Positions 17,576 to 25,186 of a stretch of DNA of 46,474 nucleotides are shown piece by piece. Every line of letters starts with the position of its first letter. Positions within the stretch are counted from its first letter, which is position 1. The stretch is from NCBI RefSeq assembly GCF_018283645.1, contig NZ_JAGSXH010000044.1, positions 1-46,474 of the forward strand. Direction: 5' to 3'. Below the pieces are notes generated by a model, which worked only from the letters and a program-made list of their open reading frames with translations, did no database searches and was not told where the DNA came from. The stretch comes from Actinocrinis puniceicyclus (lineage in GTDB: Bacteria > Actinomycetota > Actinomycetes > Streptomycetales > Catenulisporaceae). A program made the translations under genes and the position numbers.

Positions 17576-18754
17576 GGGCGCGACGACGACGCATATGACA
17601 ACCCAGGCGATGCGTACACCGCACATGCCGCTGCCGGTCCGCTGTCCGGCATTCGCGTGCTGGAGTTCGCGTCCCTGGCACCGGCACCTTTCGCGTGCAC
17701 GCTGCTGTGCGATCTCGGCGCCGACGTGCTGCGGATCGTGAACCCGGCGGACCGGGGACCGACCGCCCGGCCGCATCCCGGAGATCCGCTGGACCGCGGC
17801 CGGGCGGTCGCGGCGCTCGACCTCAAGCAGCCGGGCGCCGCGAGCACCGCCCTCGACCTGGCCGCGCGGGCGGATGTGCTGGTGGAGGGCCTGCGGCCCG
17901 GGGTCATGGAACGGCTGGGGCTCGGCCCGCAGGTGTGCCTGGAACACAACCCGCGGCTGGTTTACGCGCGGATGACCGGCTGGGGGCAGGACGGGCCGCT
18001 GTCCGCGCGGGCCGGACACGACCTGAACTATCTGGCGCTCTCCGGGGCGCTGGAACACCTCGGGCCGTTCGACGGGCCGCCCGCACCGCCGCTCAACTAT
18101 GTCGCGGACTTCGGCGGCGGCGGGATGCTGCTCGCGGTCGGTGTGCTCGCGGCGCTCGTCGAACGGGAGCGCTCCGGGCGCGGGCAGGTCGTGGACGCGG
18201 CGATGAGCGACGGCGCCGCGCTGCTCGGCGGCGTCGTGCACGGCTTGCGGGCGCGCGGCCTGTGGGGTGAGCAGCGCGGCGGAAACCTGCTCGATGGATC
18301 AGCGCCCTTCTACACGACGTATACGTGCGCGGACGGCCGGTTCGTCGCGGTCGGGGCGATCGAGCCGCAGTTCTACGCGCAGCTGATCGACTTGCTGGGC
18401 CTGGGGGATCGGATCGATCCGGCGGGCCAGCACGACCGCGGCGCCTGGCCGGAGACGAGGCGGCTGCTCGCGCGGACCTTCGCCACGCGCCCCCGCGACG
18501 AGTGGAGCTGGCTGTTCGCGGGTTCAGACGCCTGCGTCACGCCGGTGCTGACGCCGTGGGAGGCGCCGGACCATCCGCACAACGAGGCCCGCGGCACGTT
18601 CACGACCGTGGCAGGGTATGTACAGCCGTCGCCCGCGCCGCGCTTCTCCCGCACCCCGGCGGCCGTGCCGCTGCCGCCGCACACGGTGGATCCGGACGAA
18701 CACTGGCCGCGCACCGGGTCCGCGGGCGCGTCCGGGTCGCCTTCGGTCGGGTAA
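17564..18754 (+). CDS. CaiB/BaiF family CoA-transferase or alpha-methylacyl-CoA racemase-like
   Basis: 396 residues of class III CoA-transferase fold. Conserved blocks: LSGIRVLEFASLAPAPFACTLLCDLGADVLRI, LDLKQPGA, ADVLVEGLRPGVMERLGLG, LVYARMTGWGQDGPLSARAGHDLNYLALSGAL, and the GGNLLDGSAPFYTTYTCADGRFVAVGAIEPQF strand typical of alpha-methylacyl-CoA racemases. The residue set (GHDLNY with Asp) favours racemase, which would prepare branched acyl-CoAs for the neighbouring beta-oxidation enzymes. The start GTG 17564 has no strong ribosome site. The tail of ~25 residues is Ala/Gly/Ser-rich. It converges on the AI-2E family gene. Confidence 0.88.
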   Translation: MTTLGRDDDAYDNPGDAYTAHAAAGPLSGIRVLEFASLAPAPFACTLLCDLGADVLRIVNPADRGPTARPHPGDPLDRGRAVAALDLKQPGAASTALDLAARADVLVEGLRPGVMERLGLGPQVCLEHNPRLVYARMTGWGQDGPLSARAGHDLNYLALSGALEHLGPFDGPPAPPLNYVADFGGGGMLLAVGVLAALVERERSGRGQVVDAAMSDGAALLGGVVHGLRARGLWGEQRGGNLLDGSAPFYTTYTCADGRFVAVGAIEPQFYAQLIDLLGLGDRIDPAGQHDRGAWPETRRLLARTFATRPRDEWSWLFAGSDACVTPVLTPWEAPDHPHNEARGTFTTVAGYVQPSPAPRFSRTPAAVPLPPHTVDPDEHWPRTGSAGASGSPSVG

Positions 18755-18802
18755 ACCACCCCCGGCACGGCGGTCACGGCCCCCGGCCGGCCCGGCCGCG
18801 CG

Positions 18803-20089
18803 TCAACTCGGGTCGGGCGCTTCCACCTCGACGTCCGCGTCGTCGCCCGCAGGTTCGGAACGCAGTTCGCGCACCACGGACCAGGCGATCGAGACCATCG
18901 GGACCGCCACGACCGCGCCCACCACGCCCGCGACGATGCTGCCCGCGATCACCGAGACCGCGACCATCACCGGGTGCAGCCGGACCGCCCAGCCCATGAC
19001 CAGCGGTTGCAGCACGTGGCCCTCGATCTGCCCGAAGACCACGATCAGCACCAGCACGATCAGCGCGGTGACCACGCCCCGCCCGGCCAGCGCCACGACC
19101 GTGGCCACCGCCATCGCCACGGGCGAGCCGACCAGCGGCACGAAGGAGGCGATGAACTCCAGGATCGTCAGCGGCAGCGCCAGCGGGACCTTGAGCAAGT
19201 ACAGCGAGATGCCGACCATCACCGCGTTCGTGCCCGCGACGATGATCACACCGCGGGTGTAGCCGGAGAAGGTGCTCCACGCCGCACGCCCGGCCCGATC
19301 CCAGGTGGAGCCCGAGTCGCCCGGCAACTGCGTGGTGAACCAGCGCCACATCTGATCGCCCGACTTCGTGAAGAAGATCGAGCAGAACACCGCCAGCGCC
19401 ACCACCGTCAGGACCTCCACCGCCCGGCTGGCTCCGCTCAGCGCCTGGCTGATCAGGGTGGAGCGGTGGCTGGCGACGAAGGAGCTGACCTTGCCCTGCA
19501 AACCCGAGAGCGTCGAGGGGCTCACGTGGAAAGGCGAGCCCTCCAGCCACTGCTCGATGCGGCCGAGCCCGCCGCTGAACTCCTTGCCCAGTTCGCCGCT
19601 CTCGTTCGCGACCGTCGTGCCGACCAGGGTGAACACCCCGCCGATCACGGCGATGCTGCCGAGCATGGACACCAGCACGGCCAGCGGGCGCGGCATCCGC
19701 CGGGACAACACGTTCACCGGCGGCCGCAGCAGCGCGGTGAAGACCAGGGCGAGGAACAGCGCGATGCCGACCAGCTCGAACCGCAGCAGCAGCAGGTAAG
19801 CGACGTAGACGGCCGCGCCGACGATCAGGATCCGCCAGGAGTAGGCGGCGGCCATGCGCAGCCGCAGATTCACCAGGGCGTCCGCGTTGTTCTCGGCCAG
19901 CGCCCGCTGCCGGGCCAGGCCGCTGCGCGTGCCGGCCAGCGAACCGGCCGCCCGGGACTTGGAACCCGCCGTACCGGAGACCCGCCCGTTGCTCGGCGGG
20001 GAGGCCGCAGCCGTACCCGAGTCAGGGGGTTGCGGCGCGCCGCCGCGCCGCGGGCGAAGAGGCCGGCTACTCAACCTGCGCACCGCCAC
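18803..20089 (-). CDS. AI-2E/UPF0118 family membrane protein
   Basis: Multi-pass permease of the AI-2E exporter family (PF01594). A disordered Ser/Pro/Arg-rich N-terminus (~75 residues) is followed by ~8 membrane segments, with the family's long extracellular region (ANESGELGKEFSGGLGRIEQWLEG...) between helices 3 and 4 and the conserved C-terminal VFGQIEGHVLQPLVMGWAVRLHPVMVAVSVIAGS block. Members export autoinducer-2 or act as ion antiporters; the cargo here is unknown. The start is uncertain: GTG 20089 or TTG 20164, the latter giving 453 residues. A ~45-residue Asp/Glu-rich tail ends the protein. It follows the amyloid-motif gene on the same strand. Confidence 0.8.
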   Translation of the reverse strand: MAVRRLSSRPLRPRRGGAPQPPDSGTAAASPPSNGRVSGTAGSKSRAAGSLAGTRSGLARQRALAENNADALVNLRLRMAAAYSWRILIVGAAVYVAYLLLLRFELVGIALFLALVFTALLRPPVNVLSRRMPRPLAVLVSMLGSIAVIGGVFTLVGTTVANESGELGKEFSGGLGRIEQWLEGSPFHVSPSTLSGLQGKVSSFVASHRSTLISQALSGASRAVEVLTVVALAVFCSIFFTKSGDQMWRWFTTQLPGDSGSTWDRAGRAAWSTFSGYTRGVIIVAGTNAVMVGISLYLLKVPLALPLTILEFIASFVPLVGSPVAMAVATVVALAGRGVVTALIVLVLIVVFGQIEGHVLQPLVMGWAVRLHPVMVAVSVIAGSIVAGVVGAVVAVPMVSIAWSVVRELRSEPAGDDADVEVEAPDPS

Positions 20090-20194
20090 TTCGCCACTCG
20101 CGTGATCCGTCCGGATAGCCGTCTCGATCGTTTCGCGGCGAGTATCCCCGCCGGACCTGTTCAAACAACCGCGCGCGCGCAGCGCGCCGCCCGG

Positions 20195-20584
20195 TCACGG
20201 CCCGAAGGAGATCGAGCCGACGTCCCGGGCCTGCACGACGTTCCCGCTCACGGTCGCGCCGCCGGTGATCACATTGGTCGTGGTCCCGCCGTCGACGGCG
20301 GCCGCCGCGGCCCCGCTCAGCCACTGCCGCAGCGCCGCCTCGAACTGCGCGTCGCCGCGCGCCAGGGTCACCAGCTCGGCACTCAGGTCGATCACAGAGC
20401 CCTCATCGTCTCGGCCGCCCGCGCTCAACTGCTCGACGGCCCGCGCGGCGGCGGCCCGCTGCGGGAAGGCCGAGCGCACCAGCTTCACCAGGGCGGCCCA
20501 GGCGCTCTTTCCGGCATCGGCGGCGGCGGCACCGAGGGCGGAGTCGATCGCCGTCGCGACGGCCGATACCGTCAACGGATCCAT
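20195..20584 (-). CDS. Small protein with C-terminal amyloid-signalling-like motif
   Basis: 129 residues. Residues 1-~95 form a helical domain (MDPLTVSAVATAIDSALGAA, SAWAALVKLVRSAFPQRA, AQFEAALRQWL). After an Ala/Gly linker, residues ~103-128 carry the pattern N-V-I-T-G-G-A-T-V-S-G-N-V-V-Q-A-R-D-V-G, ending SISFG. This glycine-spaced 'xGxVxGxVVQARDI' pattern is the one I associate with actinobacterial proteins bearing BASS/RHIM-like prion-forming motifs, linked to NLR-type immune signalling. Family resemblance is from memory; amyloid formation is inference. ATG 20584 has AGGAG 7 bases ahead. No NLR or effector with a matching motif was found in this window. Confidence 0.7.
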   Translation of the reverse strand: MDPLTVSAVATAIDSALGAAAADAGKSAWAALVKLVRSAFPQRAAAARAVEQLSAGGRDDEGSVIDLSAELVTLARGDAQFEAALRQWLSGAAAAAVDGGTTTNVITGGATVSGNVVQARDVGSISFGP

Positions 20585-20786
20585 CGCCCACTCCTGCCCG
20601 CTCGCCGCACCCTCTTGCGCCAGGATAACCAGCGCGCCACGTAAGCGGCGGGAACACGCGAGACATCCCGCCGGAAAGCCGTGGAGGGGCGATCGCCGAG
20701 GCTCGAGTCCCGGCGGCGCCTCGGCCCGGCGAACCGGGGCTCACAAAGCACGCCGGAACAGCACGCCGGATTCCGGAGAACCTGTG

Positions 20787-21275
20787 CTACACGCTCAGCC
20801 GCAGCGCGTAGTAGCAGAGTTCTGCCGTTGTGCGCACGCGGCGCAAGCCGTTCTTCTCCAGCACGCGCTGTGAGCCGATGTCGGCCGGGTCGGTGTCGGC
20901 ATTGACCGCCGTCACCCCGCCGTGCGCGCGGCAGATGTCGATCAGCCCGGCCACGGCCTCGGTGCCGTAGCCCTTGCCCCACTCCGGTTCGACCATGCCG
21001 TAGCCGATGGTCACCTCGCCGGATGCGTCCGGGGGGCCGTGGAAGCCGGCTGTGCCGATCGTGCGCCCGTGTGCCAGCGGCACGATCCGGTAGACCCCGA
21101 ACGCGCCGAGGTCCTGTGCGGCCTGCGCAAGCCTGGCGCATGGAGCGCGGTCCTCATCACGCGGAAAGCCCACGGCCCACCTGTCGCCGTGGCCCGGTTC
21201 TCCGCCGGCGACCGCGGTTGCCTCGGATCTGGTGAGCGGCAGCAGGTCGATGGTGCGGGCAGGCCAGTTCCCCAT
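20787..21275 (-). CDS. GNAT family N-acetyltransferase
   Basis: 162 residues of RimJ/RimL-like acetyltransferase. The acetyl-CoA loop is EPEWGKGYGTEAVAGLIDICRA (Q/R-x-x-G-x-G/A), followed by VNADTDPADIGSQRVLEKNGLRRV, the standard motif. Strands ahead (VYRIVPLAHGRTIGTAGFHGPPD) fit. The start ATG 21275 is chosen to match normal family length; no clear ribosome site is visible. Substrate unknown (a protein N-terminus or small amine). Confidence 0.85.
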   Translation of the reverse strand: MGNWPARTIDLLPLTRSEATAVAGGEPGHGDRWAVGFPRDEDRAPCARLAQAAQDLGAFGVYRIVPLAHGRTIGTAGFHGPPDASGEVTIGYGMVEPEWGKGYGTEAVAGLIDICRAHGGVTAVNADTDPADIGSQRVLEKNGLRRVRTTAELCYYALRLSV

Positions 21276-21452
21276 AGTGCGGACGATCGAAGCAGATCCC
21301 TTCCGCCCGTGCCACCGAGTTTTCGCCGGCCGGTACGAGCGCCTCATCGCGTCCGCCGCCCGCGCGACGGCGAACCATGAAAAGCCCGCACGTCGCAAGA
21401 AAGCTGGCTGCCTGGCCGTCGCATCGTCACAACTCTGTGAAAGGCACATGTG

Positions 21453-21629
21453 ATGGCATTGACGAGCGTGTCAGCCAGGATTCGACGAGGTGCCGGCGTA
21501 CGCCTCGCTGCCGTTCTCGCAGCCGGCTCCCTCAGCGCCGCCGTGTTCCCGCTCACCCCTGCGCCGCCGCGTCGGGTGGGGAGTGTGTCCGGGCCGAGTG
21601 GTCTACACCTCCCCGGCGCGGGACACTAG
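21453..21629 (+). CDS. 58-residue secreted peptide or truncated exported protein
   Basis: ATG 21453 has GAAAGG 8 bases ahead. The peptide has an arginine-rich n-region (RIRRGAGVR), a hydrophobic core (LAAVLAAGSLSAAVFPL), a Pro-rich site likely to be the cleavage region, and then only ~20 residues ending PGAGH. The TAG stop is part of the CTAG at 21626-21629 that begins the mobile-repeat cluster. It may be a real small secreted peptide, or the 5' remnant of a longer exported protein cut off by the insertion. No homologue recognised. Confidence 0.4.
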   Translation: MALTSVSARIRRGAGVRLAAVLAAGSLSAAVFPLTPAPPRRVGSVSGPSGLHLPGAGH

Positions 21630-21665
21630 GGGCTGTTCGGGGTTCGGATCATGATCAGCCCCTAG
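21626..21665. mobile_element. 40-bp CTAG-flanked hairpin remnant
   Basis: CTAGGGGCTG (21626-21635) is perfectly inverted as CAGCCCCTAG (21656-21665), with a 20-bp spacer. The right CTAG is shared with the 219-bp MITE. It may be a deletion remnant of a second element that uses the same CTAG target, or a terminator for the small secreted ORF. Confidence 0.5.
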
Positions 21666-21880
21666 GCGGTGTTGGGGAATGCCTCAAGGGGCGAATCCGG
21701 TGATTGACTTCGCCTGGACGCACGGCCGAAACGTCCACAGACGACCGCTGTGTTGAATCATGAACGCGCGAGGACGCTCCGGCCGCGCGCCCATGCTCGT
21801 CGCTGACCGGATTCGCCATGACGATTCCGACAAAGCGGCGGTCGAATCGTTGCCTTGATACATTCCCCAACACCGCCTAG
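21662..21880. mobile_element. 219-bp CTAG-flanked MITE, full-length copy
   Basis: The 17-bp terminal repeat GGCGGTGTTGGGGAATG (from 21666) is inverted at the other end (to 21877), with CTAG at both ends (21662-21665 and 21877-21880). Inner inverted arms GCGAATCCGGT lie at 21691-21701 and 21806-21816. The core 21725-21782 is shared with the element at 2949-3174. Its right CTAG supplies the TAG stop of the gene ending at 21877. No transposase is encoded; the CTAG duplication is suggestive of an IS5-like parent (inference). Confidence 0.85.
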
Positions 21881-22353
21881 CCGACGCCGGGGCGCGGGAA
21901 TGCCTCGGCGGCGACCAGGCCGTCGCGCACCGCCTCGCGCTGCACCGCGTGAACCGTGCGGCCGTGCAGGTCGGAGATGCGCTGCCAGCCGAAGCCCGAG
22001 CCGACCTCGTCCGCCAGGCGCCCGCGCTCCTCCGGCGACCAGCGGGTGTGCGAGTTCGGGTACTGCTTGCGTCGCGCGCGCAGCCACTCGCCGAAGGTCG
22101 GCCGGTCCACGAACCAGGTCAAAGCACTGAAATAGCGGCGGTCCAGCCGGAAGACCACCTCTTCGGCGCACAGGAACACCAACTGCTCCTCATCCACCGC
22201 CACCCGGTCGGCGCGCAGCACCAGTTCGCCCTCGGTCAGGGAAACCCCGCGCGGCCCGCTCGTCGTCTCCACCGGTGCGGTCAGCCGCACCCGCACCCAC
22301 CCGGCCTTCTGTGCCGTCGCGCGTCCACTGTCCCCGAAATCCTTGCCGGTCAC
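21877..22353 (-). CDS. Uncharacterised protein with SANT/Myb-like C-terminal segment
   Basis: 158 residues, function not recognised. The first ~85 residues look beta-rich (WVRVRLTAPVETT, EGELVLRADRVAVDEEQLVFLCAEEVVFRLDRRYF). Residues ~104-140 fit a SANT/Myb-like three-helix pattern: RWSPEERGRLADEV, GWQRISDLHGRT and a third helix, hinting at DNA binding. GTG 22353 is fixed by GGGGAGGT 7 bases ahead. A LexA-type box lies 59 bp upstream. The TAG stop is inside the CTAG of the 219-bp MITE. It shares this terminus with the convergent small secreted ORF. Confidence 0.75.
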   Translation of the reverse strand: MTGKDFGDSGRATAQKAGWVRVRLTAPVETTSGPRGVSLTEGELVLRADRVAVDEEQLVFLCAEEVVFRLDRRYFSALTWFVDRPTFGEWLRARRKQYPNSHTRWSPEERGRLADEVGSGFGWQRISDLHGRTVHAVQREAVRDGLVAAEAFPRPGVG

Positions 22354-22411
22354 GGAAGCTACCTCCCCGACGGTTCCGTTCGCTGACTCCTGATACCTAC
22401 CCGGCACGGTT

Positions 22412-22427
22412 TCGAACAAACGTTCTC
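22412..22427 (-). promoter_or_regulatory. Putative LexA (SOS) box
   Basis: TCGAACAAACGTTCTC matches the actinobacterial SOS consensus TCGAAC-N4-GTTCGA except for the last two bases. It is nearly the same as the recA box of this window (TCGAACTATCGTTCTA). It lies 59 bp upstream of the GTG at 22353. Confidence 0.6.
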
Positions 22428-22588
22428 GGGCGCGAAAAACGGGGTTTGGCCTGCGGAAATCAACGCGCGGACAGCCCGCGCGGCGCCAGTTCCACACCGC
22501 TTCGTGGGCCGGCTCGACCGGCTCGCCGGTCCGTACGCCCGTACCCGCCGGATGCGTCGCTTCGCCGGCCTGTGTACGGAAACGGAAA

Positions 22589-22650
22589 GGAGCCCCGCCG
22601 CCCGAAGGCCGCGGGGCTCCCGTCCTCACGTCGGCCGCTTTTCGCGGCCG
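22589..22650 (-). terminator. Tandem terminators after the helicase gene
   Basis: CGGCCGC/GCGGCCG with a 5-base loop (22632-22650) comes first, then a 10-bp stem GGAGCCCCGC/GCGGGGCTCC (22589-22620). On the gene strand the second stem is followed by TTTCCGTTTCC, an intrinsic-type ending. Both lie just past the stop at 22661. Confidence 0.8.
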
Positions 22651-22660
22651 GGGTTCATCC

Positions 22661-24664
22661 TCAGCTCGCGCGCCGCCGGTCGGTGCGATCCTGCTCCGGG
22701 CGCTTGTAGCCCTGGTGCCGGCTGTCGCGGCCGAACCGCTCGGCGCCGCGGTTGCGGTCGAAACCGCCGCGCTCGCCGTGCCGATCGTCGCGCCGCGCGA
22801 AGCCGCCGCGCTCCTCGGAACGGCGCCCGTCGGCGCCGCCCGTCTCGGTGCCCGGCTGGCGCGGGCCCGCCGCGGCCGGGCGCTGGAAACCGCCTTCGCG
22901 CCGCTCGCCGCGCCCGAAACGGTCCGCGTCGCGTCCGCCTTCGAAGCGCCGGCCCTGATAACCGTCGCGCTTCCCGTCGCGCCACTCGCCGCGGTCCCGG
23001 CCGCCCGTCTCGGGCCGGTCGGACCGTGTCGTGGCGCCGACGCCACCGGGCGCCCCGTCGCGCGTGCCGCCTCCAAAGCGGTCGCGCCCGTACCGCTCGT
23101 TGCCGTACCGCTCGTTGTCGGATCGCTCGGTGCCGGGCCGGTCAGTGCTGGGCCGGTCAGTGCTGGGCCGCTGCGCGCCGAACCGCTCCGTCGCGGGCCG
23201 GTCCGTGCCGGGCCGATCGGCGCCCCGTCGGTCGAAATCGCGTCCGCGCCGCTCGAACGAGCCCGTGCGGTACTCGCGTCCGGGCCGCGCGTACCGGTCG
23301 CCACGGTCCCGGTTCCAGTCACGCCCATCGCGCGGCCGCGCGACACGCTCGCGCACCGGCAGCGTGAACACCGGCACGTCGCCGGGCTCCGGAACCTCGC
23401 GGGCCCCGGTCAGGTCGGCGAGCGCGACGCCCGCGGCCTCCCACCTGCCCCCGGAACCCAGCGGGGCGGTGTCCAGCTCCTCGGCGGTGACCCCGGCCTC
23501 GTTCATCAGCCGCTGCGCCTGCTTGCGCTGCTTCGGCAGGATCAACGACGCGACCACACCGGCCTGTCCCGCGCGCGCCGTACGGCCCGCCCGGTGCAGG
23601 TAGTCCTTCGAGTCGCGCGGCGGGTCGAGATGCACCACCAGGTCGATGCCGTTCACGTGGATGCCCCTCGCCGCCACGTCGGTGGCGACCAGGACCGGGG
23701 TGAGGCCCTCCTTGAAGTCCTCCAGCGTCTTCGTGCGCGCCACCTGCGTCATCCCGCCGTGCAACCCGGCGGCCGGCAGCCCGCGCTCGCGCAGCTGCTC
23801 GGTGACCCGGTCCACCGCCATCTGCGTGCGCACGAAGAAGAGCGAACGGGACTCGCCGGGCTTCTCGGCCGCGTGCCGCCCCGCGATCTGCGCCGCGACC
23901 TTCGCCTTGTGCTGCGGGGCGACCATCAGCAGGTGGTGGCTCATCGTGGAGACCGCGCCCGCGTGCGGGTCCACCTCATGCAGCGCCGGGTCGTTCATGT
24001 ACTTCTTGACGATCTCGTCGACCGCGCCGTCGAGCGTGGCCGAGAACAACAGCCGCTGGCCGCCCTCGGCGACCTGGTCCATCAGCTCGCAGACATGCGG
24101 CAGGAAACCCATGTCGCACATCTGGTCGGCCTCGTCGAGGATCGCGATGTCCACCTGGCCGAGCTCGCACTCGCCCTGCTCGATCAGGTCGGACAGGCGG
24201 CCGGGGGTGGCCACCAGCATCTCGACGCCGTACCGCAGGTTCTCGATCTGCTTACGCATCGGAGCGCCGCCGTAGACCGAGCGGATCCGCAGACGCAGCG
24301 CTCTGGCATACGGCCGCAGCGCCTCCTCGACCTGCATCGCCAGTTCCCGCGTGGGCACCAGCACCAGCGCGAGCGGCTTGCGCGACTGGGCGCGCAACCC
24401 CTCGAGCCGGGCGAGCGTCGGCAACCCGAACGCGAGCGTTTTGCCGGAGCCGGTGCGCCCGCGGCCGAGCACGTCCCGGCCGATCAGCGCGTCCGGGATG
24501 GTGGCAGCCTGGATGGGGAACGCGGTGGTGAGGCCGGCTTCGGCGAGCACGCCCAGAAGCGGGGTCGGCAGTTCGAGCGAGGCGAAGGTCACCTCGGTGC
24601 CGGTGTCGAGCACGGCCGCGGTCTCGGGCGCGGCTTCGGGAGTCGTGGTGGTGTCCACGGACAT
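22661..24664 (-). CDS. DEAD-box ATP-dependent RNA helicase with RG/RD-rich tail
   Basis: 667 residues. The helicase core (~25-400) has the Q motif region, Walker A GRGRTGSGKT, Ia PTRELAMQ, the DEAD motif in AILDEADQMCDMGF, SAT, and motif VI HRAGRTARAG. Residues ~430-667 are a disordered tail of repeated Arg-Pro/Asp/Gly units (DRPxTDRP-type repeats near 515-535), typical of RNA-binding tails of cold-shock and RNA-decay helicases. ATG 24664 has GGAGGT upstream. It unwinds structured RNA, probably in ribosome assembly or mRNA turnover. Long frames on the opposite strand over the tail are compositional artefacts. Confidence 0.92.
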   Translation of the reverse strand: MSVDTTTTPEAAPETAAVLDTGTEVTFASLELPTPLLGVLAEAGLTTAFPIQAATIPDALIGRDVLGRGRTGSGKTLAFGLPTLARLEGLRAQSRKPLALVLVPTRELAMQVEEALRPYARALRLRIRSVYGGAPMRKQIENLRYGVEMLVATPGRLSDLIEQGECELGQVDIAILDEADQMCDMGFLPHVCELMDQVAEGGQRLLFSATLDGAVDEIVKKYMNDPALHEVDPHAGAVSTMSHHLLMVAPQHKAKVAAQIAGRHAAEKPGESRSLFFVRTQMAVDRVTEQLRERGLPAAGLHGGMTQVARTKTLEDFKEGLTPVLVATDVAARGIHVNGIDLVVHLDPPRDSKDYLHRAGRTARAGQAGVVASLILPKQRKQAQRLMNEAGVTAEELDTAPLGSGGRWEAAGVALADLTGAREVPEPGDVPVFTLPVRERVARPRDGRDWNRDRGDRYARPGREYRTGSFERRGRDFDRRGADRPGTDRPATERFGAQRPSTDRPSTDRPGTERSDNERYGNERYGRDRFGGGTRDGAPGGVGATTRSDRPETGGRDRGEWRDGKRDGYQGRRFEGGRDADRFGRGERREGGFQRPAAAGPRQPGTETGGADGRRSEERGGFARRDDRHGERGGFDRNRGAERFGRDSRHQGYKRPEQDRTDRRRAS

Positions 24665-25186
24665 GGTGGTACTGACCTCCTGGTCGGAACGGCACGTGCC
24701 AAGGAGGCTTCAGGGAACGCGGGAGCGCGCCGCCGAGCCAATCACAAGTACGGGCCCTACATCGGGGCAATGCCGCGCCTGTGTTGGCCTCTGATCCCCA
24801 GTCAGCCGACCGCTGTACGCGGTCGTCCTGTGATCGTGAGCCGGAGGTCTTCCCTCCGTGGGGTGCGGGCCGGATTCCCGCCACGCGGGCGGCATCCAGG
24901 CGCCGAATAGCGCGCGGGCATCACATGAGTACCTGGTCAGTGTAACCGGGCTGCCCGTGTGGCACGAAACCGGCAGGCCAGCGGGGGAGAAATGGCCGTC
25001 GCGCAGCCGTGTTCGTCAGCATTCGGCCATCCGAGCACCGCGGCCGCGAGTAAGCTTTGAGGCACACAGGGGGAACGTACATACCTCCGGGAATCGACCG
25101 AGTGGCCGGTATCCGACCGTGGCGCCGCTCGTTGACCCAGGGCGGTCCCTTCATCCGGGGTGTGGCGGGAAGGAGGCGGGCCGAGC
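24665..25186. other. Intergenic region between two divergent genes
   Basis: 522 bp with no gene I can support. It must carry the promoters of the helicase (minus) and PrimPol-like gene (plus). A 10-bp palindrome GGCACGTGCC lies at 24691-24700 in the helicase leader. The PrimPol ribosome site AAGGAGG is at 25170-25176. A structured cold-shock-type leader for the helicase is possible, but I do not see a known riboswitch. Confidence 0.5.

Noticed and set aside
20739-20786. Possible CRISPR-like or repeat array near the GNAT end
   Set aside because: Only the short phrase AGCACGCCGGA-like is repeated twice nearby; no regular spacing.
24702-24900. tRNA or riboswitch in the helicase leader
   Set aside because: No cloverleaf, T-loop or known riboswitch core could be traced by eye.
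22715-24910. 731-residue plus-strand frame opposite the DEAD-box helicase
   Set aside because: It mirrors the RG/RD-rich tail and helicase core; low-complexity Val/Ala/Arg composition and no recognisable domain.
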